From contig JARBJD010000036.1 in NCBI GenBank assembly GCA_033064195.1, positions 1 to 64,000 of the forward strand: a DNA stretch of 64,000 nt, in the 5' to 3' direction. Made by a program: the position numbers and the translations under genes. The notes under the pieces are model-generated. The model saw only the letters and a list, made by a program, of their open reading frames with translations. It was not told where the DNA came from and did no database searches. Every line of letters begins with the position of its first letter. Position 1 is the first letter of the stretch. Source of the DNA: Blattamonas nauphoetae (Eukaryota > Preaxostyla > Oxymonadida). Positions 20,099-34,200 of this stretch are shown piece after piece.

Positions 20099-22211
20099 TC
20101 ACTTTTTGATGTTGACGGGAGCAATTCGCTTCTGTTTCTGAACGGGAAGCTTTGGCTGAGTGAGAACAGTGTTATGTGATGGAGTAACAGTCTTTTGAGT
20201 CATTCTTGCCTCAAGGGGACTTCTTTCCCAGTCGAGAGACTGTCCGATGGCGTGAGGGAGGGTCTCCCATCCTTTTTGAGCCGAGATTTCGGATTGCACT
20301 TGTTCATAATGCCGATTTGGCTTTCGTGGAGAATGAGGAACCAGAGAGACAGATGATTGATTATCAGCCATCACATTGCGCAATGCTGAGCTGAGAGACG
20401 GTTCGTCTTTCGACCTTCTTTTCCAAACCATTCCACCAATCCTGCTCCTGTTGGTGTCAGCATCGTCCTTCTTCATTTCTTTGAGTTGGATAGCCCGCTC
20501 TTCGTCAGTGAGAGAGCGTTCAAGGAACGATTGAGATGAGAATCCTGAAAGAGATTGCATCCGTGAGGAGTTGTGTGATGGGATTGGAGAGTGAGATGGA
20601 TTGCGCGGAGGATGAAATGAAAGACCGAGAAGAGAATTTGAGGATGAGTTAAATGACTGAGACGAATGAAGAGAGTGAGTGTCTTCGCCAGGTTCAAGAA
20701 GATCGGCGAACGGGTCGATTTTTGGTTTCTGTCTCGTTGGGAACGGCATTGAGTGGAGTGAGAAATGGCTTGAAATGCTCTGAGCGAGTGAAGTTGAAGT
20801 GGGAAGCGGAGACGAGTCCCCGCGAAATGAGCCAACATACGAAAGAGACTCAGCGTAGTGCAGGTTGTCGATTTCCAGATTTGTTGGCATTTGAATCACT
20901 CGGACGCCTTTTCGTCGGTTTCTTCGTTTGGTCAGGATTTCATCCAGTGTCTCTCCCTCAACAAACTCATTCTCGTTCTCTGCCTCTGAATGACTCTCCT
21001 CCTCAGCGACATCCTCAACTTCATCACTGTCGTCGTCATGGATCAAAAGCTGTTTGTCCTCGACTAAGGTCATCGACTGCCTTAAGAGTTCCAAGGCGCG
21101 TTCATCGACTTCTTCATCCTCAAGAAAATGCCTCTTCTTCTTTGGTTTGGTGGGTTTGGTGTTTTCTTGAGGGTCCTCGGGTGGTTCTTCTGGAAGGGCT
21201 GAGTCATCAACAGGTGCTTGATCAGACTGCTCTTCTCGATTCATGTTCGATGACTCATCATCATTGTCAGCTTCTTGGACAACCTCTTCGTCGGCAGTTT
21301 CTTGGAGAGCTGCTTCTGTGACAGAGTCTTCATGTGTTGTTTCTTGTACTGTTTCTTCATGGGCAGATTCTTTAACAACTTCTCCATTTGAAGAATCGTT
21401 GATAATTTCTTCATTGGGATTTTCAATCTCAATGTCAGGACGTTTTTCTCCCTCTGGTTGGTCTATTTGAGTTTGTCCAATTTCTGAAGTTTCCACAGGG
21501 AGATTGTCAACGATATGTTCTTCTGGTTCCACAACAGCAGCAGTTTGGACTACAAGTTCCACAGGTTCATCAACAATCTCATCAGGCATGCCCAGAGTCT
21601 CTGGTTCATCCGCATGCGGTTCAATATCGTCTTCAGGGGCTGGAATATCTTGTTTAGGTTCAGAATCACCATCTACAACCATTGTTCCTTCAGATATTTC
21701 ATTTTCTAATTTTTGATCATCCACATCGTCTGATTCTTCATCAGATTCATTTGAACTGAGATCTTTGTCTTCAATAATTTCTTCGTCTTCATCAAAGACA
21801 ACTTCTGGCTTTTCATCATCATCTTCTGGGACTATCTCGAGTTCGAGCTCATAATCATCTTCATTTAGGGCAGCAAGGTTCTCTTCAGTTAGATTCATCA
21901 GATGATCTGAGATGTTCACCGGCTGAGGTTCTGCTGTGATATCAATCTCAACACGTTTGGGTTTATATTTGGGAATTTTCACATTCCGTTGTTTTAGGCG
22001 TGTTCTTAGTGAGGAAACACTGGCATTGATATTTGTCGATTCATCGTCAGATACATCCACTAGAAGAGGAAAAATATCAGCAAATTTGAAATAAAATGAA
22101 CAAAACGAGAGGAAAAAACGTTCAAAATCGGTCATGTATTGTGAAACGCAAGAGGAATGGAGATCAAAAATTCTACCCATCACTTTTATAAGTTTCATCG
22201 GTTTTCGACAT
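20099..22211 (-). CDS. Acidic, largely disordered protein of unknown function
   Basis: The likely model is a 28-nt exon (22184-22211, MSKTDETYK) spliced over a 124-nt intron to 20099-22059, giving 662 residues; the 5' site is uncertain. Early residues read VSSLRTRLKQRNVKIPKYKP. A long D/E-rich part follows with EDDDEKPEVVFDEDEE and repeated EE-x-VQE words, then a basic KPKKKRHFLEDEEVDERALE motif, GETLDEILTKRRNRRKGVRV, serine-rich stretches, and a basic C-terminus VQKQKRIAPVNIKK. Coiled or short helices may lie around the ERAIQLKEMKK segment. The composition suggests a nuclear scaffold; a Claspin/Mrc1-like role is conceivable, but I see no diagnostic motif. The ATG lies only 18 bp after the dynein stop codon on the same strand. 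Confidence 0.75.
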
Positions 22212-22229
22212 GTATCAGAAGAATCAGGA

Positions 22230-25200
22230 CTAAATAGGTGAAGTGGCTAGTTCATGAGACTGTGAAAGAGCTTCATCTTCAAGAGCTTCAAGAAGAACCC
22301 GGAGGTTGTCGGCAATTGCTTCAGCATTCCTTCTTGAGCGTTCGCTTTCCACGTCGGGTGGCAAGCCGAGATAGATTGGTGAGATTTGATGAGGAATGGT
22401 ATCAACCCATTTGAGGAGAGAAGAATATGATTGTTCGGGGAGGAGAGACGGAAGAGTGAGATTTGTTTTGATGGGGAAGGGTTTGATGGTTGGCTCACCG
22501 TTGGAAGAAGAGGCCAGATGGTTGATATTCAGAGTGAAGGGAGTGGGGGCTGAGAGAGTATTGTCAAAGAGTTGAGGATTGAAGAGAAAATCGAGAATTC
22601 CGAGGAAAGTAGAGTGGTCGTCACCCATGTCCACTTTTCCACCATACGCAATCCGGTCGAGTCCAAATTTGATTGCTTCGAATGGAATGTCTGCCGTCTT
22701 GATGTTCTGTTTGAATGAAAGTTTCAGTATTGATTTGGTCATTCCAGTCTTTTTCTGTCCATTGATGTTGAACATCAGCTGTGCCGTGTTGTTTTCGACA
22801 GACCCAACGACATCCATCCACATGTCCACAATCGTATGAGCTGTTTGAAGATCGCCGTTTGTGAATTCGTATTGCTTCTTCCAGCCCACAGGATAGTATC
22901 TTCCGCGTTCCACAAGAATGGCATGCAGCCAATCAACAAAGAAATGCAGACGGCAACGTTGGACTGGCAAGGACGGTGAAAGAGTCTGGGCTGTCTGGTT
23001 GAGGGACGTCGAGAGGGAGGCCCTGAGACCTGGAGCAGGCTCCATCATGACACGGCGCGAATTGAGAAGAATGGTTGGAGGAAGAGGAGAGTTGAGGTCT
23101 GCAGTTAGGAATACTCGAACTGAATGTGTTTTTGGTTGACGAATGTTTTTCAGGAGATTGGGGAGAGATGTTTCCACCCAATCAGTGACAAGATGAATAT
23201 TGGAGAGCAGGATCCATTGCTCTTTGAATGGAGCATTGGGAGGATTGGGACCAATTGTCGAAAGAGCAAGTTGTGCAAGTGTGCTGCATTCCGAACTTCC
23301 CATTGGAATTGATTTCAGGCTTATTCCATGCTCCGATGCAGCAAATTCGACTTGTTCTGTGGAGTTGAACCCAGACGGAGAGAGAAGGAGGAGGGGAACA
23401 GAAGGATCCATGATGGTGCTTGTGACCTCCATGAGATCAATTGTATTTGGTGAATCAACAAAATGAGGATCATGGTGGAAGAACACCGAGACAAGGGAGC
23501 GGAGGGAGAAAGCAAATCGGTCAGGTCTTAAGAGACGAATCAACAATGTTCGATACATCTGCTGAATGATGAAGTTCTGGCTTATCTGGACGGAGTAGGT
23601 TGGTGGAACGACAGATTCGAGGTTAGGAAGGTTGAGCCAAGCAAACCACTGTTTGCATCCCTGCTGTTCTTTCTGTGAGAGAGAAGATGAACGACGGGCT
23701 TTTCTGTCTTCGGAGTATCTCTTCAAGAGAACAACGAGTGATTCGATCGGCAGAGGATGGACGGACGCAAACTTGGTGACTGCTCTGGTTTGTCGAGCTG
23801 ACAGGCAGTCTTCTGGCTGGTCGGGATCGTCTTCTTCCAGAAGGTCATCTGCATCGTACATTTGTGTCCCTTCGGTTTCATTATCGAGATCATCATCCTG
23901 GCCGTTGATGGAATGGCTTGTGTTGTCAAGAGATTCGGACTGTATTTTCATGCTGGTTCGGCGTGACGGTGTCATTGACCAAGACTGCCTTGATGGACGA
24001 CTCAACAATCTGTTCGGTGAAGCCACTTTGAAATCGATCGACATGCAATTCCAACATTGAGAAATCTCCTCCAAATCTTCTTTTGATAATGTTAGCAAAT
24101 CTGCATCTCTGAAGTAATTGACAAGAGACGGCTGTGCCATGCACAAAAGTTGGGTCTGGATTGAAATGTGTGCGAGTGATGCAGAGAAAGTGATCCGATC
24201 GGATTGGAGGAGAGACTGTCCGATTCTTTGATTGACGAGTGAGAAGAACCGCCTGGTGATCGAAGTCATCCGAACTACGAGAGCAGTTGGATCCTGTTCC
24301 AGTGAGGGTTGCGGCAATAACCCAGGTGTGGGTGTGTGAAGAGAAGGTCCCTCTTCTGAGAGGGCTGTATCGAGGAAGTCAAAGAAGTGTCTGATCGAAA
24401 AGTAGTACAGAGGATTCATTTCCGACAATTTCTTCGTGAGGAAGTAGATTTGAGCGGCTGTTTGCGACAGAGGTGTGTACATTGCCTGAGCATCCTTCAA
24501 TTCTGACATCGCTTCTTCCTGCTCAGCTAATTTGGCGTTGACCTTCGTCACATCACTTTTCAAGCGCTGGAGTTTGTCCAAGACGGCGGAGTCTCCAACA
24601 AGATCAGCGGAAGGATCGGCCAAATTGAGAAGAAGTTCATCTTCAAGTCTTCTGAGGTGGAGAGTATCTCTTCCACGAGCTTTTGCGATTTCTGCTCGAC
24701 GAACTCCAATTTCAGGACGTTCCATTGCCAAGATCCGGGCAAGGCAGCGGGCAGCGAGTGATGTTGGAGTGACCGTAGAATTGATCACAACAACACGAGA
24801 TGTTACATCGGGAGAGAGATGAAGGGAGTTTGCTGGGATGGCTGTTGAAAGGAGGAGGAAGAACGAAGGCGAGACATCAACTTCGTTTCCTCCCAAGGAA
24901 ACAACGACTCGCCCACCGATTCGTTTGAATGTCTTGTTCAGAATTGGATTTAAGAGCGGATCGATCCGTTCAGCGTCTGAGATGAGAAGAGGCTTTCCAA
25001 ATCGGAGGGCAGATTCAAGATCCTTCTGAAAATCAGGTTTGAAGAGGGACGTGACAGCTAAACCGCGATGTTGGTATTGAGCCTTGACAAAAGCTGTCAG
25101 TTCTCCAGAAGGATCGACAAGAAGAGGATATCTACGGAAATGTTGGATGAGAGCAGCGTTCTCCAGAGAGAGGCGATCATCAGAGAGACCATACGAAATC

Positions 25201-28200
25201 GCTTGTGCTCGTTCATCTCCAGTCAGGAGCCGTTCGGACGGGGAGAAGAAATCATCGAAGTCAATGTAGCTGTTGTTGAGGACTTCACGCCAGACATTCT
25301 CAATGTGCCGACGGCGTTCATCATCGAAGAAGCCGCTATACGCAAGAAAGCCGGCTGCGAGAAGGCAGTTGCCGACCATTTGGTTTGCCCCTTCAACCAG
25401 CGATGTTGTCTCTGCTGACCATCTTTCTTTCTCATCTGACAGAGACTCGACGAGTGATTTGCATCGAGTGACTTTTTCAGAGACACTGTTGCGCTCTGTT
25501 CGGACTGTCTCAGTTTGAATAGCGATGCTTTCGAGTTGAGACTGAGTTTGTTTTTCTTTCTGGTTCAATTCGACAAGTTCTTGCTCGACGTGTTCTTGTC
25601 GTTGCCGTGTCTGCGTCTCTTTTTCTTCCAACTGTAACAGTTTCTCTCTCATTGGGGCGACTGTCTGGTTGACTTCAGCAAATTGCATTTGAGACTTTAT
25701 CCAAACGAGGAGACATGCACACACTTGACTCGAATACTCCACTTTGGCACTGTCCATTTCGAGGATGTCTTTGAAGTTCGTTTGGACCATTTGAATTCTG
25801 TTCATTGAGAGTGTCGTGTTTTGGAAATTGATGATCGCAGATTTCATTGCACTGGATGCCATCTTCCCAATAATTTGGGGCCATTCTAAAAGCTTGCCAT
25901 CCAACAGGTAGAACAGACATTGAATGGTCTGCTTGATGATATCATTTGGTGCACGCATTGATTTGATGAAAGCAATTTGTTGATCAGTCAAAGAGTTCAC
26001 AGCCTTCTTGGCCTTCTCAACGAGCTCGTTTGCGTCCTTTAGCTGAAGATCAACCTCTTCACGCTGTTTGGACACAATCGCCATCTGGGTTCGAAGTTCA
26101 TCTTTCAGCTTTGTGGCTTCACTTTGTTTTGACACGATGAGTGTTCTCTCATCAACCAGTTTCCGTGCTTGTGATTCTTTGAGCATTTCGTTTTCTTTCA
26201 AAGTTTGCTCCTTTTCTTGGAGTGTGATTTCCAGAATCCTGATTTTCTCCTGTGCTTTGTTGATCTGTTCAAGGCCAGTTTTGAGATGCCTTTGTCTTTC
26301 TTCGATTTGTTCCTTATTTCGCGTGTAATGTGTTGTGAATTGAGCGATGAAATCGATGAAATGACGTGGCGTCGCAAAGTTTTCGAGAAGCTTCTTTTCT
26401 CTGAGAAAGACATTCTGCTGCTCGACCTTGTGATGGAACTCGGTCATTGCGGATGCAATTTCTGAGTTCATGTCGAATTCATGAGCATCGACAAACATCT
26501 CCCGATCATCATCCGGAAGTTGTTGTGGGCCGATTTCCAGTTTCTTGACAAGTTCATACGCGACAGTGTGAAGAGAGGCGTTACTCCAATCGCCAAACCA
26601 ATCGATTACGCAACGATTGAAGAGAGCAGGAGATGTTGCCGTTCTGCTGCCATACTCGGCAGAGGCAGGGTTGATCGTTAAAACGACGTGCATGTTCATT
26701 TGAACACGAGTGATGAACCATGCGTACACATCATCGTCTCCACTTGACGCTGTGATCCCGCTGGATTCTGGGTTTAGTTTGGCTTCGTCGCGGAGAGATG
26801 CGATGAGGCGGATCATTGTTTCTCCAGAAAAGAGTCCAGGAATGTCACCACAAGATAAAAATGAATTGATTCGCTCGAGATATGCTGTGCTGAGAGACGT
26901 CGCCTCGCTGAGAAGGAAGCAAACATGCTCGCCTTTGACACCAGCTGCGATCATCGCCCTTCGAACATCTTCCTCGAATGACTCGATGGTATACCGATTG
27001 GAGAGATGAATGGTATGAAGACTCATTCCATTGTTCCATGCCACAAATCTGGTCAAGATAGTCTTTCCGGCGCCTGAAGCACCAACGAGCAGAAGATGAC
27101 CCATCCTTTGCTTCAGAACCGAATCAATTCGGAGAATGTGGTTGATGACATCGTCAAATGGGACAAGAGAGACATCCAATTCTTCTTCGGCAAAACGATG
27201 AAGTCGATCCACAAGATACTTTCGGATGGAATCGATTGTAATCTGTTTCGCTTGAGCTGATTCGAGTTGTGAGAAGAGGATCGAATCCATGATGGAAGAG
27301 TCTTCGATGTATGGAAATCCTCCTCGAATCTGATCCATGACAAGCTCTTCAACTCTCCTCTTCTCGTCTTCTGAGACCAGGCGATCCTGATATAGGCGAT
27401 ACATCTGATGGGCAGTGAATGGGATGATGTGATCACTGATTGTGATCAGTTGTCCATGTCTCTCTTCCAGATCAGAATGGAGGGGATATATGAACTCCTT
27501 CAGCGAGCGGATGAATCGTGTGAGGTCACGCGGAGAGTAAATGTAATGGGATTGAATTTTGGATGTGAACATTTGTTTGATCTGAGAGTAGATACCGACG
27601 ACGATCTGAGTAACAGCATCGGAAGAGCTGGCAAGATGAGGAAAAGGAGCGAATAGTGTGCGGATGAGAGTTCCGTAGATTTGAATCAGAGAGGATTTTG
27701 ATGGAAAATCGACAAGAATGAGCGGAAGATGCGAAAGGAACTTCTTGCTGAGAGGGATTCGTCCAGCATCTGTGGGAGGGTTACACGCGGCGACAAAAAG
27801 GACATTGTGGAGTTTGACCCATCGCTGTGTTTGTGGATGGAAGAACCCGTTATGCTCGATAATCTGACGAAGGAGCGAAATCACTCGCTGTGTCCCGTAC
27901 TTGTCGGGAAGAGGGAGGTTGATTTCATCGCAGAAGATGATCAACTTTCGAGCATCACCCGAACGTTCAAATGAATGACCTGCGTTGCCTGTTGAAGATG
28001 CTGGTTGAAGAATGTCATATTCGGATGCATGTGTTATCGAACAATTTCTGAACAGAGTTTGGAGGATCATTTCCTCAGATGTTGTCGAACTGAAGGAGAG
28101 TTGAACGACATCAGCATTTGGAAGACGTTGGAGAACATGAAGGAGCGTCATAGTTTTCCCGGATCCGGGAGGTCCACACAACAGAACCGGAACATTTTGA

Positions 28201-31200
28201 CGGACGAGAGAGAGAATAACCGCTTCGTGTCGAAGGGTGTCTACTGTTGGGATCACATAGTCCGGGGCTCCAACCATTTCGAGAGGACAGTCAACGGTAA
28301 CAACCTGCGATGCCCATGGCTGGAAGGTTCCTGTGGGGAGTGTTGGGTAGAAGTCGATGAGAGATGAATGAGAAAGCGTGGAGTTTGGGTTGATTGGGAG
28401 GGTGATGTTCATTTCAGCGATGATGTGAGCACTTAGAATCACTCGCATCTCAAAAGGCATTTGTCCTCCAGCTCCCCAAAGGACCGAATAGGCGAGGTGG
28501 TTTGTAATGAATGTGACGACAGTCTCGCTAGACAAGCCAGTCATCTGGTTGTCATTGTTGAATTCAATCAGTTGTCGAATTCCATCCATGAGAAGATGAA
28601 AGATCATTTTGACAACCCTCTGAGGGGTGAACGACATCACACACTCCGCTTTCTTGGAACGAACAAAGTCGAGGACCTTTTCAAGTAATGATTGGGGACC
28701 AATGAAATACTGTCGACACACAGCTACACACAACTTTTGGAGACAGATTTCATTGTCGATGGATTGGAGTCCCGAATTGAGGAGGCCGAGAACATCGTTG
28801 TAAGCGTTCACAGCTTGTTGGATGTTCGTCGTTGGCTCCGTTTCTTGATCTCTGCGAGATGATGGATACGTTTCATTGACAAGCGATGAGCTGCGATAGA
28901 GTGACACGTGTTCCAACCGACCAAAGTATTGGTGAACCAAACTTTGTGTTGGAATGTGTCCATCACTGAACCAGACAATTCCACAGCGTGAGACAGTGGC
29001 CATGGTGGCTTGTCGGAGATTTTGGACTTCGAAAACGATGCGAACAGAGGGAGGAAGTGGGAGGCGTTCTCCATTCGGAAGGGTGAGCAGTTTGTTGTCA
29101 TCCAGAACTGAATTGAGATTTTCAACCCAGTCCGGATCAAGGTCACCATCAAACACAATCCAAGTCGGAGTTTCTGTGTGCTCGGCAATGATGGTTCTCA
29201 GAGTGTGAGTAAAAATACCATCTTTCCATTCGCGTGACGTCCAGTCCATTGATCCGTACAATTGTTCTTTTTTCATTGCTTTGGCATCGATGACATGAAT
29301 CCGGATGGGAGTACCAGTGATCTCAGAGATGGTCTCTGCAAAGACTTGAATGCTGCATGTTTTCCCAGTTCCGGTCGTTCCAACCAACATGAACCCATGA
29401 TGGATCGATTGAATGTGGTAGATTTGATGTAGCTTCTCGATGAAATGATCAGTCCCATCGAGGAAGCGCGAATGACACACTTGTCTCGCCACATCATCGA
29501 AATTGAGCTCGACTTCATCGTCGATGGTGATAAGTTCCGAGTCTTTCTGCGCCGATGAAAACTCAGTATTTATGAGTCGTGTAAAGATTGCCGTATCTTT
29601 CTCGCTGAGCTTTGGAGTGACTGTTTCGTTCAGACATTTGACCAACAACGCTTGTTCCATTGTGATAGAGTGCATGTCTTGATTTTGGGCTGAATTTCGC
29701 TGCATGCTCATCACAGAACCCGAAGAGATGAGAGCGCTTTTCAAAGCTCGAAGTCCAAAGTCGTAGTGAGGTTGTTTCGAGAGTTGAGTGGCGAGAGAAT
29801 CGAACAGAGGGACGATTTTATTCGAGAGCTCGTCTCCATGATCGAACCCTTGCGAGTAGAGCATCACACTCGCAATTCGCTTCTTGTCAGGGACGACCAT
29901 CGCCACAGAACGGAAGAGTGCTTTGAGGTTGGCTGGAAGTTCAGTTCGACCAGCATAGCCCGGGTTCATTGTGATAAACACTCCGATGTTGGGATGGAGA
30001 TGAACCGGGCGGTCTATGATTCTGATCTGTTCATGTCTTTCTCGAAGACCGTTTTGGATCGTTTGGATTTGTTGAGAAACGGCAGAAAGGATGCGAGCTT
30101 CAAGACGATTGAATTCATCAAAGCAGCCCCACGCTCCACATTCACAGAGACCAACAAGAATCCTTCCAAACGATTTAAAATCAAACTGTTCATCGCAATT
30201 GAAGACAAGGACATGCCGTCCAAGTTCAACGCCGAGCGCTTTCACTGTTTCTGTCTTCCCAGTTCCTGCAGGTCCGAAAGGTGAGCCACCCATGCGATTC
30301 TGAAGAGCCTGTGTGATGACAGTATAACAGACTGACGTAAGATGAGTATGAACGAGACGGTCACAGCAGCCTTCATATTCGAGGGAATGCGGGAGATTTG
30401 CATCCAAAATGGAGATGTTGATGGCTGAGAGAGGATCGGTCTGAACCATCGTGGGATCGAAATACGTGCGAAGTGTGGAGACATAGCGATAATCATTGAC
30501 GGTCTTCACACCCTCAGCAATCAGTTGATCTGTTTCATCACGGTAATACACGAGTTCTGCCAGGAAATGCTGGAGTTTGATGCGAAGGAGAGGAGGCAGC
30601 TCTGTCATAGTTCGAAGAATTAATGTGATTGTTGATAGGAAGTACATGAAATCTGTTTTAAGTTGAGTAAGTGCTTCATTTTCCTTGTTGCTGTTTAGTT
30701 TATTTGTGTTTAGTCCAAGTTCAACCATGTGCGTCCAGAACACACCAAGCGCTATGATATTCATCTGCTCCGGATAATCCGAGAAAAATTGCATCACTTG
30801 ATTGATGAACTGCTCATCTGGACCATTTTGTTTGCGTGACGACCCGTTCTTGCGGAACGTCTCGCCCAATGCTTGGAGGCTTTGAAGAGATGGAACGAGT
30901 GATGTGACAAGAGCGAGGCGCATTCCAGCTTCAAGTTGTTTCAGCCATGAGTGAATTGTGACGGCTCCGCGTGCTGATATTGTGAATGGAAGTTGAACAT
31001 GCTCGCCTTGTTTCGACTCAAAACTCGTCATAACTTGTTTGAGGACAGGATTTTGAGCGTTCTGATCAAACTCACATGTCAGAAGGTGCAATCCTGCAAA
31101 CAGTTTGGGGAGATGTCGTTGAGCTTTCGTTGGATCAGTCGGGGACCCAATCATTTCGAGAAGATCTCCATCTCCAACGTAGTACAGCCGAGCGAACGAT

Positions 31201-34200
31201 GACCTTTGATCTTCGAGGAATTGAGAGAGAGTTTTCTGGACAGCCTCAAATTCCTTCAATAATCTCTCAAGCGTGTGCTCAGCTTTCGGAGTCGAACTTA
31301 GGAAAGTTAGAACTGACGTGGTTCGTCGCAGGTTCTGTTGAGAGAGTCTGACAAATTCCTGATCAGCTGTCTTGAAGGCATTCTTCTGACTGAACAATTT
31401 TCCGAAAAGCTCATCGCTGATTGATCCAAAGACAGCGTCCAATTCAATCCACTTTGATTGAACACTCTTCCAGCTATTCAGAAGGGACAGAAGACGAGAC
31501 AGCTTCCCAATCCACTCTTCCTCTTCGGCAGCAAACGCAGAATGATAAGGAGACCACTTCATGCCTTCCAATTGAACAATGTCATCATTGAGCTGCGTGA
31601 GGAGATTCGTCCAACCAGTGATCAGGATGCATTTCTGATTGTAGTCTTTGGTTTCAAACTGGGCATACTTCCATCTGTCCGACAGTTGGTTGATGAAACA
31701 TTCGAGGGCATACTCTCCCTGAGCCTTGGAGAGAACTTCCTTGGTGAGGACGATGTTTTTCTTTTGTGAATTTGTGCCGACATGGCTAGCAAGAGAATAT
31801 TCATCTTCGGTTTCTTGAGATGTTTCCAGCTGGTGGATCAGATATGCAGTGGGGGGTGTGAGAAGGCATGCATCAAACAGCTCTCCGACGGTTGGGTGGA
31901 GTCCATCCGACGTCACCCTCAGATTGTCTGTGTCCAAAATGGACGCTAATTCGTCCCAGTGTCTCTTCTTCATCTGTTCTCCCTGCATCTCGTCGATGAA
32001 CAGTGCATTCGTCATATGTTCTTGAATCATTGCAACAAGTTTCTTGGTGACAGATAAGGATCGGATATCAAGAGGCGAATCTGTCACGTTTGACAATATT
32101 TTCTCCAATTGGTCTCGGACTTGCTTTGATGATGTATTGGCCAGTGGGACAGTTCTGATGTCCGACAAGATGGCGAATTGTTCGTTGAGGTAAGTCCATT
32201 TTTCTTTCATTGCATTCATGTCCTGTTGGATGTGGGTGAGATAATCGAGTGGGAGAGATTCTGATCCTGCGAGGACGCTTTGGATATCATTTCCATCTGC
32301 GAGAAGTGATGCGAGTTGTTCTTGTTGTGTGGTGATGGTCCGAAGAGCAGATGCAATATTCAGTTCATCTTTGAGGATGGAACTTTGCTCCCACTGTCGT
32401 TGAATTTCATGAACTCTGCTTTGGAAGTGGTTCAGCTTCTGCTCAGACAGCTGTTGAAGACGAGGGAGATTGCTTCGCTTCCACGAGTCTCCCATTTCCA
32501 TTTGATGCTTGATTTCAGTCAGGTGTTTTCGGAACTGCTGGATGGAGATGCTCACATCGAGATTGTTATCGTTGAAGACAAGGTCCGCTCCATCTGTTGA
32601 GAGGGAGTACCCGTCTGCTTTTGCTTGATGGCGTTTTGTCTGAATTGATTCAAGTTGGACCAAGAGTTGATCAACTGTGTCGATTTTGGACGAGAGGGAG
32701 TTGAGATGTCGGAGGCATGTGAGAGCTGTGTTGGCTTCTGTGAGAGGGTCTGACGAAGACTGTTTGAGAGATTTGATAGTCGCACTAAGTTTGACAGCAT
32801 CGTCTTTTCGTTCCAACATTTGAGTGTAGAGTGACGAGAGCACAGGTGAGAGCTCCAAGAGAAGTCGGGAGTCGATACTTCTCAAAATCTTGTTCAGTCC
32901 AATCCAAGTTATGTCTTGAACCTTTTTGCAGGAGATTGTCACGACTCCAATACTCACCTTGTTGTTCTCGAAATCAAACGACTTCAGCTCAGCACAGCCA
33001 GAATCAAAGTAGTTCACCCAGTCTTCGAGTGATTGTGTGTTGAAGTTCAGGATGGATGGGAGAACATCGTGTGTGTCAGTTGGAGGAGAGAGAAGAACAA
33101 CTTGTTGAGAGGTCGTTTTCCATTGCTGAACAGTCTGTTCCACAAAGTCTGAGACGAAGATGATCGCGCGAACAGCTTCCTTGACAACATTAATCGGGAG
33201 GTGATTTTGGAGGGAGAGAAAAACATGAGGATGCTGAGTTGACGGAACTTTGTATGGAGACGGACGAGTGAGACACATGAAGGACGAGTTGATCGAGTCA
33301 ATCTGTTGACAGAACAGTGCTCGGATGGCGAGAGGTGTTAGCGATGATGTTACTTCATTATTGACGAGGTCCAGTTCAATCCCAACAGGTGGGATTGCGA
33401 GATGAAAGGCAGTCCGGCGATGGTCGGATTCAAACGGTGGAAGAGTTTGTGAAAATCCAGTGAGATTGCGGCAAAATGAGATCAACCATATTCTCATTGC
33501 CTCTTCGAGTCGTGTGGATAAGATTTGAGTGATTCGCGCCTCAAACGGCTGGAACCATCGTTCAATAAGAGCAGGTTCGATCCCGAAATTGACAAGATCC
33601 TTCATTTCTTTCAGGATATGTTGGAGGACATTCTCAAACGAAGACAGGTTGAAGAAGGAAGGAGAATTTGGTGAAGGAGTCTGAAGTGGAGGTGATAGTT
33701 CAATGTCTTCGAACGACTCGACCAATTCGACGATTGATGAATGAAACAGAGTGACAGAATGAGTCAGACTTTGAAGTTGGGACACAGCTGCCTCCAAATC
33801 TTCTACGTAAGTTGGCAGAGGATTGGTGGTCTTCTTCGACTTCCATGTTTGATTTTCAATCCCACTTTTGATGAGAGACCGGAGTTGCTCGAGCTTGTTG
33901 GAAACCAGGATGACATTGTTGCATTTAATTGACTTTGGTGAATGGCGAAGTGACGAGGTTTGTGCGGCGGGCTGACCACTCCGCCTCAGGTCGATGGTTG
34001 TGGTGGCTTGTGAAGGAGTTCTGAGGAAATTGCCACTTTGTTGGGCACTGTCTGATTGCGAGAACCCTCGTTCGAGGATCTCATACGATGCATCGTAGAT
34101 TTGGAGGCAGCACTCCAATCTGGTGATGATGACGCTGCTTGCTTTCATCAGTTGCATCTGCTCAGCATAGTCTTCGACTTGGGCACCGAGGTGGAAAAAG

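Noticed and set aside
20653-21321. 222-codon plus-strand frame
   Set aside because: It is antisense to the acidic disordered protein, whose frame is longer and has a coherent composition.
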